From JAAUUE01 sp943370025 (GTDB taxonomy: Bacteria > Cyanobacteriota > Cyanobacteriia > Cyanobacteriales > JAAUUE01), in the NCBI GenBank assembly GCA_943370025.1, contig CALRPI020000018.1, forward strand, positions 1 through 64,000: a stretch of 64,000 bases of DNA. The letters run 5' to 3'. The notes under the pieces were generated by a model, which was not told where the DNA came from, did not search any database, and saw only the letters and a list, made by a program, of their open reading frames with translations. Shown here piece after piece: positions 1 through 7,756 of this stretch. The translations under genes and the position numbers were made by a program. Each line of letters starts with the position of its first letter. The stretch's first letter is position 1.

Positions 1-34
1 TTTTGCGGGCTGAGCGAAGTCGAAGCCCGCAAAA
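1..34. terminator. Perfect hairpin at window edge
   Basis: Eleven-base arms (TTTTGCGGGCT at 1-11, AGCCCGCAAAA at 24-34) surround a 12-nt loop containing GAGCGAAGTCGA. It probably ends the gene lying left of the window. The loop sequence recurs at about 54272-54320, so this may also be a dispersed repeat. Confidence 0.5.
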
Positions 35-76
35 ACTTCCAGAACCCTAGATAATTTGTTCACAGCGCGTAAGTCC

Positions 77-82
77 TATAAT
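77..82 (+). promoter_or_regulatory. Possible -10 box of rpmA
   Basis: TATAAT lies 31 bp before the rpmA start codon, with TTGTTC 15 bp upstream as a weak -35. The surrounding GTAAGTCCTATA also occurs near 63708, so part of this could be a dispersed repeat. Confidence 0.35.
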
Positions 83-112
83 TAAGCTAATTCAACTAAA
101 AAAACTAAAACT

Positions 113-382
113 ATGGCTCATAAGAAAGGAACAGGCAGTACCCGTAACGGTCGCGACTCTAATGCCCAGCGTTTGGGTGTCAAGCTTTATGGTGGTCAAG
201 TTGCTAAAGCCGGAAATATTATTGTTCGTCAACGGGGAACAACATTCCACCCCGGCAATAACGTTGGTTTAGGCAATGACTATACAATTTTTGCTCTGGT
301 AGATGGCATTGTCACCTTTGAAAGAAGAGGCAAAAACCGAAAGAAAATTAGTGTATACCCCGTTGTGGCGGCAGAAGCATAA
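113..382 (+). CDS. rpmA: 50S ribosomal protein L27
   Basis: Structural protein of the large ribosomal subunit. Its N-terminal tail reaches toward the peptidyl-transferase centre. The 89-aa product begins MAHKKGTGSTRNGRDS and contains RLGVKLYGGQ and the HPGNNVGLGNDYTIFA stretch, all hallmarks of bacterial L27, and its length is normal for the family. In cyanobacteria rplU usually lies just upstream, which would be outside this window. A strong hairpin follows the gene at 442-485. Confidence 0.97.
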   Translation: MAHKKGTGSTRNGRDSNAQRLGVKLYGGQVAKAGNIIVRQRGTTFHPGNNVGLGNDYTIFALVDGIVTFERRGKNRKKISVYPVVAAEA

Positions 383-441
383 CTCATAGAAAGATTCTTT
401 GAGCATTGAGAGTGATTGCCCCACCTCCGTACTAAAATCAT

Positions 442-485
442 AAATTAGGCTTCTCTGTTATACCCCAACCAGAGAAGCCTAATTT
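442..485 (+). terminator. Terminator after rpmA
   Basis: Perfect 16-bp inverted repeat (AAATTAGGCTTCTCTG and its complement) with a 12-nt loop, 60 bp after the rpmA stop. The right arm ends in AATTT rather than a long T tract. It could serve the convergent ArsR gene as well. Confidence 0.7.
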
Positions 486-492
486 ATGTGTG

Positions 493-550
493 CCGCCCCT
501 CAAAAACCCTTAACCCGAATTCACGTTAGCTTATCCCGAACTGATGTTAG
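493..550. repeat. Dispersed CCCGAACT-type repeat
   Basis: The stretch GCCCCTCAAAAACCCTTAAC followed by CCGAATTC recurs inverted at 16605-16634 (TTCGGGTTAAGGGC...TTTTTGAGGGG). The motif AACCCGAACTGAGGTTA also occurs at 54437-54453. Within this copy AACCCGAATTCACGTTAG and ATCCCGAACTGATGTTAG are tandem variants. Confidence 0.5.
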
Positions 551-1143
551 TTAAAGTTCCCAATCTCACTCAACCATTCCGTCTCAGGTAAACGACGATA
601 AACATTGCGATCGCGGCTCATCAGCCGATACCCAATAAATTCCCGTCGCAGGGTAGCACAGTCCTCATGGTGTTGCTTCAATAGGGTATTCACTTCTTGC
701 TCAGAATAATCGCGATCGCCCTCAAACTTTTCCACGAGCCATTTCAACAGCACAAACCGTTTTTTGCGACTAACGGCAATGCTAGTAATGCGATCGTCTG
801 TAATGAAAGACTGCAATACTGTGGTTTCCCAATCCTTTGGCTGCAAATCCTCGGCTAGGGACTTAATCTGATCTGAGGTCAATAAGTCTCGACTGAAATA
901 TTGCAGTTGCTCTACATTGAGACGATAAAGGTGCGTATTCCCCTGTGGGTTGAGGCTGACTAGGTTGAGGGTCTTCAGCTTGGCGAGATGATGGGAAACA
1001 GTTGGAGCTTTCAGACGGAGCAATGCCGCCAACTCTTCCACACTACATTCGCGCTGAGCTAGAACCCCCAACAACTTAAGCCGACTCTCATTGCTGAGGA
1101 CTTTAAAAAAATCCAATAGAGTTTGTAAATTTTGAGAGGTCAT
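547..1143 (-). CDS. ArsR-family repressor with DUF2087 domain
   Basis: The N-terminal ~95 residues form a winged-helix ArsR domain (LSNESRLKLLGVLAQ, then the recognition-helix region KAPTVSHHLAKLKTL). No CxC metal motif of the classical ArsR sensors is seen. The C-terminal ~70 residues match DUF2087 (RKKRFVLLKWLVEKFEGDRD and TLRREFIGYRLMSRD). Proteins of this architecture are predicted transcriptional regulators with unknown ligand. A perfect 14-bp inverted repeat lies immediately upstream of the start codon, so autoregulation is likely. The gene is transcribed divergently from the TetR gene. Confidence 0.85.
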   Translation of the reverse strand: MTSQNLQTLLDFFKVLSNESRLKLLGVLAQRECSVEELAALLRLKAPTVSHHLAKLKTLNLVSLNPQGNTHLYRLNVEQLQYFSRDLLTSDQIKSLAEDLQPKDWETTVLQSFITDDRITSIAVSRKKRFVLLKWLVEKFEGDRDYSEQEVNTLLKQHHEDCATLRREFIGYRLMSRDRNVYRRLPETEWLSEIGNFN

Positions 1144-1144
1144 A

Positions 1145-1190
1145 AAACTAATTCGATAAACATCTAATTAGAAGTATATCGAATTAGTTT
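1145..1190 (-). promoter_or_regulatory. Putative ArsR operator
   Basis: Perfect inverted repeat: AAACTAATTCGATA (1145-1158) and its complement (1177-1190), with an 18-nt spacer that itself holds the palindrome TCTAATTAGA (1163-1172). It starts 2 bp upstream of the ArsR-DUF2087 start codon, where an autorepressor operator is expected. Confidence 0.6.
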
Positions 1191-1242
1191 CGCAATTGTC
1201 CATATTTTCCTAGACATGGACCACATTTTATTGCTAGTCTTA

Positions 1243-1262
1243 AAAAGACCGAACAGTCTTTT
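1243..1262 (+). promoter_or_regulatory. Putative TetR operator, own promoter
   Basis: AAAAGACCGAACAGTCTTTT is an imperfect palindrome ending 7 bp before the preferred TetR start codon at 1270. Its core AGACCGAACAGTCT differs in only two positions from AGACCGATCGGTCT in front of the GST gene, which points to one regulator binding both sites. Confidence 0.65.
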
Positions 1263-1269
1263 CTTCCAG

Positions 1270-1860
1270 ATGTCAAAAGCCCAAGAAACCAAAACACATA
1301 TTATCGAGCAGGCGGCGACTCTGTTTAATCAGCAAGGATATTCAGGGACATCCGTTTCAGATTTGATGCGTGCCACAGGGTTAAAGAAAGGAGGTATCTA
1401 CAACCACTTCCATAGCAAAGATGAATTAGCCTTAGAAGCCTTCGACTTTGCCGTTAATTGTGTGCGCCAGAAATTCATGGGTGCTTTAAAAGGAAAACGT
1501 CATGCAGTTGATCGCCTGATTGCCATCCTTAGTGTTTACGAAAATATCCTAGACAATCCACCAGTACAGGGCGGTTGCCCAATTTTGAATACAGCCGTAG
1601 AGAGTGATGATTTTCATCCAGCTTTACGTGAACGAGCGCAACTAGCAATGGATGCTTGGCGTGATTTGATTCGACGGATTGTTAGCAAAGGCGTAATGCG
1701 CGGCGAATTTCACGCCGAGGTTGATGCAGATATCGTTGCCACAATTTTGATTGCCACCATTGAAGGGTCTGTCATGCTCAGCAAACTATATGACGATGCT
1801 TCCCATATGGAACGTGGATTAAAACATCTGAAACTTTACATTCAACAGCAACTATTATAG
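1270..1860 (+). CDS. TetR-family transcriptional regulator
   Basis: 196-aa repressor with an N-terminal TetR helix-turn-helix (ATLFNQQGYSGTSVSDLM, then GLKKGGIYNHFHSKDEL) and a C-terminal ligand domain of the YxaF/LmrA-like type containing GGCPILNTA. An in-frame ATG at 1216 would add 18 residues, but it would place the operator-like palindrome inside the coding region. The ATG at 1270, giving MSKAQETKTHII, fits the family better. It probably controls itself and the downstream GST/membrane-protein operon, because matching operators lie before both. The conserved cysteine in the GGCP motif may sense electrophiles, but that is only inferred from the GST target. Confidence 0.88.
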   Translation: MSKAQETKTHIIEQAATLFNQQGYSGTSVSDLMRATGLKKGGIYNHFHSKDELALEAFDFAVNCVRQKFMGALKGKRHAVDRLIAILSVYENILDNPPVQGGCPILNTAVESDDFHPALRERAQLAMDAWRDLIRRIVSKGVMRGEFHAEVDADIVATILIATIEGSVMLSKLYDDASHMERGLKHLKLYIQQQLL

Positions 1861-1877
1861 CAAGCCACTTAATCTCA

Positions 1878-1982
1878 TACAGCGATTTGCATCCCAATAA
1901 ACTATACTACAATTTCCGAAGTGCCTGTTATGGTTAGGTTTGAGAACAGATAGCTGTCTCTGCCTGTTCTCAAACTGCTGTA
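1878..1982. repeat. MITE-like element, family A copy 1
   Basis: 105-bp element with TACAGC... at one end and ...GCTGTA at the other. It contains an internal hairpin (TTTGAGAACAG / CTGTTCTCAAA) and GATTTGCATCCCAAT. Copies with the same ends, hairpin position and near-identical length lie at 32616-32720 and 40168-40276. This is the most diverged copy. Confidence 0.6.
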
Positions 1983-2030
1983 AAGCAGTAAATGAATTAG
2001 GGCTGCGATCAAAACAGTGCTATAGTTTTT

Positions 2031-2066
2031 TTAAGTAAAAGAGACCGATCGGTCTCTTTTACTTAA
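2031..2066 (+). promoter_or_regulatory. Perfect 36-bp palindromic operator
   Basis: A perfect palindrome with 18-base arms and no spacer, centred on GACCGATCGGTC, ends 22 bp before the GST start codon. The central 14 bp match the element in front of the TetR gene. Its position between likely promoter and start codon indicates repression by the adjacent TetR protein. As RNA it would also form a very stable hairpin. Confidence 0.7.
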
Positions 2067-2088
2067 ACCCATTTAATACAAAATATCC

Positions 2089-2799
2089 ATGCTGAAACTT
2101 TACTACGCTCGTCCTTCTGCCTATGCTCGACCCGTATGGTTAGCGTTACTAGAAAAGCAACTTCCTTTTGAATTAATTCCAGTGGATTTAAGCGGCAAAC
2201 AATTTGAGCCAGAATTTCTTGCCCTGAATCCTTTTAGCCATGTCCCAGTCTTGATTGATGGTGATTTTCGAGTAATTGAATCCTTAGCGATTTTGGATTA
2301 TCTAGAAGCAAAGTATCCCACTCCGGCATTACTTCCTACCGATGCGATCGCTTTAGCAAGGGTACGGATGGCACAACTGGTTGGACTCAATGAGTTGCTA
2401 CCTGCGGTCATTAAGTTGATTATTAATGAAAACCAAACTAAAAAATCAGCAGACTATGAGTTGGCTCGACTACGCGCAATCAATACCTTAGATTTTCTAG
2501 AGAACTTATTGGGTGATTCCCTCTACTTTGCTGGCGAACAACTGACCATGGCGGAGATTGTTGCAGGAACATTTGTTTATAGAATGCCTTCTCTGGGAAT
2601 TCCTTTAATCAATTATCCAAAATTGCAGGCTTGGTCCGATCGACTCTTGTTGCGTCCTACTTGGCGACAAATTGAGCTAAGTTTAGAAGAGTGGAGTAGT
2701 TTTAAACGCCACATGAAAGTAATTCCCAAGATTTGGGAGCGCCGCCGTCGTCAACGAATTGATTCTCTAGATAGAAGCCATGCTAAAAATCCCAAATAA
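2089..2799 (+). CDS. Glutathione S-transferase family protein
   Basis: 236-aa protein with an N-terminal thioredoxin-like GST domain: LYYARPSAYARPVWLALLEK, NPFSHVPVLIDGD with the cis-proline, and the glutathione-binding ES pair in RVIESLAILDYLEAKYP. An all-helical C-terminal domain follows. It likely conjugates or reduces electrophiles or peroxides with glutathione in the cytosol, substrate unknown. The C-terminus is basic (WERRRRQRIDS), which is unusual. It overlaps the next gene by 20 bp, so the two are co-transcribed. The perfect palindrome upstream suggests control by the neighbouring TetR regulator. Confidence 0.88.
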   Translation: MLKLYYARPSAYARPVWLALLEKQLPFELIPVDLSGKQFEPEFLALNPFSHVPVLIDGDFRVIESLAILDYLEAKYPTPALLPTDAIALARVRMAQLVGLNELLPAVIKLIINENQTKKSADYELARLRAINTLDFLENLLGDSLYFAGEQLTMAEIVAGTFVYRMPSLGIPLINYPKLQAWSDRLLLRPTWRQIELSLEEWSSFKRHMKVIPKIWERRRRQRIDSLDRSHAKNPK

Positions 2800-3349
2800 T
2801 CAAGTTATCTTCAAAGTTATAGCAACCATCCTCATTGCGATTGTCATGCTTTATCCCCTGTGGGGAGCCACAAAAAATGAAGCTGGAAATAATGGGGTTT
2901 TATCATCGATTGGCACAATGGGTTGGATTACTACTTCAGAAATTGTTGCCACTTTTATTGTTGGTGTTGCCCTATATTGTCGATCGCTGCAAAAATGTCT
3001 GTCATTAGTCCAGCCGAGTTGTCAAGCCATGAAACCAAAAATGGTATGGCTGATGTTTGTACCTTTTTACAACATCGTTGAGGACTTTTTTATCATCCAG
3101 AATGTTACGCGATCGCTTGAACAAGAAGCGCAAATAAATGAGCGTTTAAAAGACATGAATAACTTTGGTAGGGTATCAGGTTTTGCTTGGTGCATCGCTC
3201 AGGTTGCCTCACTTTTTCCCTCATCAATTGGCGAGGGTGCTAGTTTTATTGCTCTGACTTTTTGGGTTGCTCATTGGCGATTGATTGCAAAGGTGAATAA
3301 CCTGTTAACTATCGATAGTCTCGACAAAAAACAAGTTGAGTTTAATTAG
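2780..3349 (+). CDS. Hypothetical membrane protein in GST operon
   Basis: The 189-aa product has about four hydrophobic segments (roughly residues 8-27, 46-66, 87-105 and 130-165). The third contains KPKMVWLMFVPFYNIVEDFF, a W-x-x-x-P-x-x-N pattern seen in several small uncharacterised membrane families. I do not recognise a function. It overlaps the GST gene by 20 bp and so shares its transcript and its presumed TetR control. A role in tolerance of the compound that induces the operon is possible but only inferred. Confidence 0.7.
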   Translation: MLKIPNNQVIFKVIATILIAIVMLYPLWGATKNEAGNNGVLSSIGTMGWITTSEIVATFIVGVALYCRSLQKCLSLVQPSCQAMKPKMVWLMFVPFYNIVEDFFIIQNVTRSLEQEAQINERLKDMNNFGRVSGFAWCIAQVASLFPSSIGEGASFIALTFWVAHWRLIAKVNNLLTIDSLDKKQVEFN

Positions 3350-3393
3350 CTTTCATTGACAAATTCATTGATTCAATTAGCAAAAGAAACCCT

Positions 3394-3460
3394 AAGAGGC
3401 TTGTGCCCCCTCCGGGGGCGCAAAACCAGACCTTCTAGCCACTTTATAAATGACCTCTAA
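3394..3460. repeat. Dispersed repeat with GC hairpin
   Basis: A CCCCCTCCGGGGG hairpin is followed by the motif TAGCCACTTTATAAATGACC (3436-3455). The same order, inverted, occurs at 10640-10705, and the motif alone at 29641-29665. Probably a non-coding dispersed repeat, perhaps also a terminator for the GST operon. Confidence 0.5.
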
Positions 3461-3472
3461 GCGAAGAAAAAT

Positions 3473-3754
3473 ATGCAGTATGTTTTAATCATCCATGAAG
3501 TTGAGGCTTATCCAGCTTGGAAAGCCATTTTTGACCAAGCCGCAGATATCAGAAAAAACGCTGGAGAAATCAGCTATCAATTACTGCGATACGATAATGA
3601 TCCAAACAACATCGTCCATTTCTCGGAGTGGTCTTCGATCGATAATGCCCGCAGTTTTTTTGAGTCCAGCGAGTTGGTAGAGATCAGGAAGAAAGCTGGT
3701 GTAAAATCACCAAATTTTATCTACCTACAGGAGATAGAACGCGGTGTGTTATAA
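3473..3754 (+). CDS. ABM-like dimeric alpha-beta barrel protein
   Basis: 93-aa protein resembling the antibiotic biosynthesis monooxygenase/dimeric alpha-beta barrel superfamily: a starting beta strand (MQYVLIIHEVEAYPAWK), then a strand-helix repeat with HFSEWSSIDNARSFFESSEL. Family members are small cytosolic dimers that oxidise or bind hydrophobic compounds, and the substrate here cannot be predicted. Length is typical for a single-domain member. It is a separate transcription unit following a repeat-containing spacer. Confidence 0.65.
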   Translation: MQYVLIIHEVEAYPAWKAIFDQAADIRKNAGEISYQLLRYDNDPNNIVHFSEWSSIDNARSFFESSELVEIRKKAGVKSPNFIYLQEIERGVL

Positions 3755-3807
3755 CGGTTGTTATAATGTTGTTATAATTTTGCACAAACTTATTTACATC
3801 AACCGTT

Positions 3808-4398
3808 ATGTTGAACAGTAAAACCCCTGACCAGATATTATATCAGGCAAAAATATTCCCAGTACCGAAGATTAACCTCTTCATTGCAGCAGCAATGGGG
3901 GCACTCACAACCTTTACATTTTTAGGCATTGGTTGGTATGTAAAATCTATCAATTTACTCAATTGGGGTTTGGGTTTACTGATTCTTACCCTGCTGTTAA
4001 CCACACTGGCGATCGCAATCTTTCGCAAATATCAAACTCAAATTTGCTTAGTCAAGCAGACAGATGGCAAAACTTGTTTAATGATCGGTCATAGTTTACG
4101 AGTCAACGTTTGGACATTGCCTTTAGAGTATCATTTCTCTTACTTTATGGGCTTAGTAGGTAAGCGAAATTATCAGTATCCAGCATTATTGCTAACGGTA
4201 ATGGATCAACACAGCAATTGTATATTAGCCATACAAGAAGACTTGGGGGTGCAGTACCGTCCACCAGTAGGCTGGCCACTCACCGAATTGGTGGTGCTAG
4301 AGCAATTACCAAGCATGACTCATCATTATCGCAATCTATTTTCGCGCCCCCGGTTAGATGATTTGAAGTATGTGCTAGATCAGGCGCACAAATCTTGA
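3808..4398 (+). CDS. Hypothetical two-TM membrane protein
   Basis: 196 aa. Two adjacent transmembrane helices (about residues 22-45 and 49-71) are followed by a soluble C-terminal domain of about 120 residues containing LPLEYHFSYFMGLVG and YRPPVGWPLTELV. No recognised family. The C-terminal part, after a membrane hairpin, probably faces the cytoplasm, which is inference. It lies 53 bp after the ABM-like gene and may be co-transcribed with it. Confidence 0.6.
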   Translation: MLNSKTPDQILYQAKIFPVPKINLFIAAAMGALTTFTFLGIGWYVKSINLLNWGLGLLILTLLLTTLAIAIFRKYQTQICLVKQTDGKTCLMIGHSLRVNVWTLPLEYHFSYFMGLVGKRNYQYPALLLTVMDQHSNCILAIQEDLGVQYRPPVGWPLTELVVLEQLPSMTHHYRNLFSRPRLDDLKYVLDQAHKS

Positions 4399-4525
4399 GG
4401 GAATTGACTTGACTCAAAAGAGGTTAAAGCAGGGAGCGATCGAGTCCAAAGAACAGTAAAATTGGTCTTGGTGATGCCAAAGACTAACTAGATTTTTATC
4501 ATAAACTTGACGCTTCTTGAAAGCC

Positions 4526-5056
4526 TTAAGGATAACCTTTAATCAACTTTCCCCTGCTAACAAAGGAGATTCCTTGATTGCCTACTGCGGTGATCATGAC
4601 TGCTTCCACGATCGGCTCAGAAATAGTTTCGATACTCAGCCACTCTACAATAAAATTAGCTCCCGATCCGCCTTCTCTATCTGTCCTATTGACAACAAAA
4701 TCTACAGAGGCTAGGCGATCGAGTTGGATAGGCTGTTCTAAATAATTTCTCACCAAATTACCTGCACTATTATAGTAACGAACAGCAGTGACAACCATCG
4801 GTTTAGTTAAATCTATATTCCGAATACTCAAAGTTGCAGCTAAATCGAAACTTCTTTCTGAGGTTTCATAATAAATATGGGAATAAATAGGTACATAGAT
4901 TGTTTGCCCCATTTTCCCTTTGAAGTTTGGTTCTAAAACAATTTTCTTAAAAGTAATTTGCTTGGTATTCTCAGTATTTTTCTCTCTCTGCTGTTTTACA
5001 TCACAGCCACTAATAAATATTATCAAAACTAAAAATATTAAAAATATTCTCTTCAT
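4526..5056 (-). CDS. DUF3124 lipoprotein
   Basis: 176-aa lipoprotein. The signal peptide MKRIFLIFLVLIIFISGC ends in a lipobox with Cys18. The body matches DUF3124: GQTIYVPIYSHIYY, FDLAATLSIRNID, GGSGANFIVEWLS, and GNQGISFVSRGK near the C-terminus. The family is periplasmic, lipid-anchored and functionally uncharacterised. It is a monocistronic gene on the minus strand, convergent with the upstream hypothetical gene and divergent from the TrkA-N gene. Confidence 0.82.
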   Translation of the reverse strand: MKRIFLIFLVLIIFISGCDVKQQREKNTENTKQITFKKIVLEPNFKGKMGQTIYVPIYSHIYYETSERSFDLAATLSIRNIDLTKPMVVTAVRYYNSAGNLVRNYLEQPIQLDRLASVDFVVNRTDREGGSGANFIVEWLSIETISEPIVEAVMITAVGNQGISFVSRGKLIKGYP

Positions 5057-5207
5057 AAAATCCCGGTGATATTCAATGGTGATCGCTTTCCTAGCAAATT
5101 ACTCATCCCCTGGTAAATTCCTGTCCATAACCTGAAAGTATTCTATCCCAATTTCTTAGGGAGCCTATCCCATGTACTATTAAGAATTATTCTAAGAGAG
5201 GCTAACT

Positions 5208-5906
5208 ATGTATGTTGTAGTGGGTGGTGCAGGAATTTTAGGATTGCGTTTAGCCCAACAATTATTAGAGATGGGGCATACTGTGGCTGTAGTTGATATT
5301 AGCTCCTCGGTCTGCCAATATGCTCGTGAGAAAGTAGGCGTGATGGCGTTTGAAGGTAGTGCTGTTAGTACGACAGTGTTGATTGAAGCAGGGATTCGCC
5401 GGGCTGGGTTTGTTGTTGCTACCCTCAGCAGTGATGCCTTGAATTTAGCCTTAGTTACTCTTGCCAAGCACTACCAAGTTCCCCATATTGTCACTCGGAT
5501 TATTGATACGGATTTTACGGAACCCTACCGAATTGCTGGAGCAAACCATGTGATCAGTACGATCGATCTAGCGGTGGCATCTATGGCAAATGCGATCGAA
5601 TATCCAGAAATTGAATCGATGATGCACTTTGAACAGGGACAAATCGAAGTTTTAAAACTCTCTATTCCGGGCAATTGTTACGCCGCAGCGAAGACCGTTG
5701 CAGAAATTGCCCAAGACCCAAATTTTCCAGCAGGTTCATTAATTATTGGCTATCAACCCCATCCCCATGAACCTCTGATGATTCCTAATGGTCAAACCGT
5801 CTTAGAAAAAGAATCAACTATTCTAGTGGTCACCAAACCGGAATTAGTCCGACAGATGCTCAAGTTTCTAGGAGTTTTAAAACCTGACAAACCTGATCAA
5901 GATTAA
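5208..5906 (+). CDS. TrkA-N/RCK domain protein
   Basis: 232 aa. The N-terminal Rossmann fold binds NAD(H) or another nucleotide (VVGGAGILGLRLAQQLLE, with Asp31 of VAVVDIS at the second strand end). A TrkA-C-like domain follows from about residue 145 (QIEVLKLSIPGNCYA...VVTKPELVRQ). Proteins of this type gate K+ channels, Trk transporters and some antiporters in response to ligands. It lies 75 bp upstream of a CPA1 antiporter on the same strand, which makes that antiporter its probable partner. A Shine-Dalgarno-like AGAGAGG lies 8 bp before the ATG. Confidence 0.85.
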   Translation: MYVVVGGAGILGLRLAQQLLEMGHTVAVVDISSSVCQYAREKVGVMAFEGSAVSTTVLIEAGIRRAGFVVATLSSDALNLALVTLAKHYQVPHIVTRIIDTDFTEPYRIAGANHVISTIDLAVASMANAIEYPEIESMMHFEQGQIEVLKLSIPGNCYAAAKTVAEIAQDPNFPAGSLIIGYQPHPHEPLMIPNGQTVLEKESTILVVTKPELVRQMLKFLGVLKPDKPDQD

Positions 5907-5981
5907 TCAAGAGATTTTCTGACAATTTACCTACAACTCACTGACAACTTACCCATAAATAGCGTTTGGAGTTTATTTCCT

Positions 5982-7625
5982 GTGATCCCAGTAATTCCAC
6001 ATTTTCTAGAGCAGTACCTTCCCGCAAATATTAATTCTATCAATCTTGATCCTGTAGTTAATAACAGTCAGGAACCTGTAGCAGAATTAGTGATAATTCT
6101 GATCATTTTGCTCCTGGGTGCTACTGGTGTTGCGCTGCTCACCCGACGTTTGCGAGTTCCCTACGTCACAGGTTTAGTTTTAGCTGGGTTTGTAGTCACG
6201 GATATCCTACCCCACCGCACAGGATTAGACCCTGCTCTGGTGTTAAATCTTTTCCTGCCCATTTTAATTTTTGAAGCTGGAATCAATACAGATATTAGTC
6301 GTCTCCGTAGTACTTTTAAGCCCATCGCTATCTTAGCTATACCGGGGAGTATGGCATCTTCGGGGATTATTGCTCTGCTATTAAAATTTGGACTGGGAAT
6401 AGCTTGGATTCCAGCACTCCTGCTAGGCGTTGTGCTGGCAAACACCGATACAGTTTCTATGATTGCCGTTTTTAAAAATATTCCTGTCCCTTCCCGGTTG
6501 TCTACGATCGTGGAAGGAGAAACCCTATTCAACGATGCGACTGCTCTAATTTTGTTTAACTTAATTTTAAAGGCCTATGCAACTGGTTCCTTAACTTTTC
6601 TAGAGGTAGTGCAAAACTTTCTATTTATTTCCCTAGGAGGTATTGTTGTCGGCTTAATTTTGGGTTATCTAAGTATTCCTGTATTCACCCGTCTAGATGA
6701 TCCCCTCAGTAGCCTATTGTTGACCGTGGCGGTTGCCTTAGGAACTTTTCAGGTAGGACAATATTTAAGGGTTTCTGGGGCGGTGGCGGTAGTTGTAGCT
6801 GGATTAATTTTTGGGAATCTCGGACTAGCTCGGACTGCTTCTGCTTCTGCCCGGATCACTTTATTAAGTTTCTGGGAGTACGCCAGCTTTAGTGTCAACA
6901 CTTTTATTTTTTTGTTGATTGGTGTCGAAATAAACCTGAGTACCCTATGGAATACTTTGCCAGCTATTCTGTTGGCAGTTTTGGCTTTTCAAACTGGGCG
7001 AATTTTGACCGTCTATCCGCTTATGGCAGGAATGCGGTGGATCGATCGCCCCATTCCCCGCCCTTGGAAACATCTCCTCTTCTTGGGTAATATCAAAGGC
7101 TCCCTCTCTATGGCTCTGGCGTTGAGCTTACCCACAGCACTACCGGGGCGAGAAGGTTTGATTGCTTTAATTTACGGCTGTGTGTTGATATCCCTAGTGG
7201 GTCAGGGTTCCAGCCTACCTTGGGTTGTAAAACGCTTAAATTTAGCTAAGCTTTCTGAAGGTAAGCAGGAGATCGAAGAATTGCAAGCTCAGTTAATCAC
7301 CTCTAAGGCTGCCCAAGATGAATTAGATACTTTATTAAAATCGGGGGTGTTACCCAAGGCGGTCTATGAAGAGATGCGATCGGGCTATCAGGTACGAGTG
7401 GCAGGGGCAGAAAAATCCCTCCGGGAAATCTACAATCGCCGTCTAGATGACTTTGATCCGAAGCGGGGAGCGATCGAAAAACTTGATGCCATCCGTCGCC
7501 GTTTATTACTAGCCGAAAAATCTGCCCTCAACGAAGCCATCCGCAAGCGTATTCTCTCGGAAGCAATTGTGAGCGATCGTCTCAAGGAACTCGATCGACA
7601 ACTACTAATGCTCGAAGATGATTAA
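5982..7625 (+). CDS. CPA1-type Na+(K+)/H+ antiporter
   Basis: 547-aa inner-membrane protein with about 12 hydrophobic segments over residues 33-415 (Na_H_Exchanger family). The conserved Asn184-Asp185 pair of CPA1 antiporters is present in EGETLFNDATALI. Residues ~420-547 form a charged, coiled-coil-like cytoplasmic tail. It exchanges Na+ or K+ for protons, supporting pH and ion homeostasis. The start is a GTG, since no suitable ATG precedes the first membrane segment. The preceding TrkA-N gene probably encodes its regulatory subunit. Confidence 0.88.
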   Translation: MIPVIPHFLEQYLPANINSINLDPVVNNSQEPVAELVIILIILLLGATGVALLTRRLRVPYVTGLVLAGFVVTDILPHRTGLDPALVLNLFLPILIFEAGINTDISRLRSTFKPIAILAIPGSMASSGIIALLLKFGLGIAWIPALLLGVVLANTDTVSMIAVFKNIPVPSRLSTIVEGETLFNDATALILFNLILKAYATGSLTFLEVVQNFLFISLGGIVVGLILGYLSIPVFTRLDDPLSSLLLTVAVALGTFQVGQYLRVSGAVAVVVAGLIFGNLGLARTASASARITLLSFWEYASFSVNTFIFLLIGVEINLSTLWNTLPAILLAVLAFQTGRILTVYPLMAGMRWIDRPIPRPWKHLLFLGNIKGSLSMALALSLPTALPGREGLIALIYGCVLISLVGQGSSLPWVVKRLNLAKLSEGKQEIEELQAQLITSKAAQDELDTLLKSGVLPKAVYEEMRSGYQVRVAGAEKSLREIYNRRLDDFDPKRGAIEKLDAIRRRLLLAEKSALNEAIRKRILSEAIVSDRLKELDRQLLMLEDD

Positions 7626-7756
7626 TATTTTTTTAGATCAATGTCTTTGCCAAAACAGCAACTTCAAAAGAGTCATATAAACCTTGACTAGCTACTTTAT
7701 TATTATCTTGGTCAATCTTCAGTGGAATTAAACTAGATTCTTTTAACAACTCAGTT

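Noticed and set aside
1216..1269. Upstream ATG as start of the TetR gene
   Set aside because: It would add 18 residues unlike the family and would put the operator-like palindrome inside the coding sequence. The ATG at 1270 gives a normal N-terminus.
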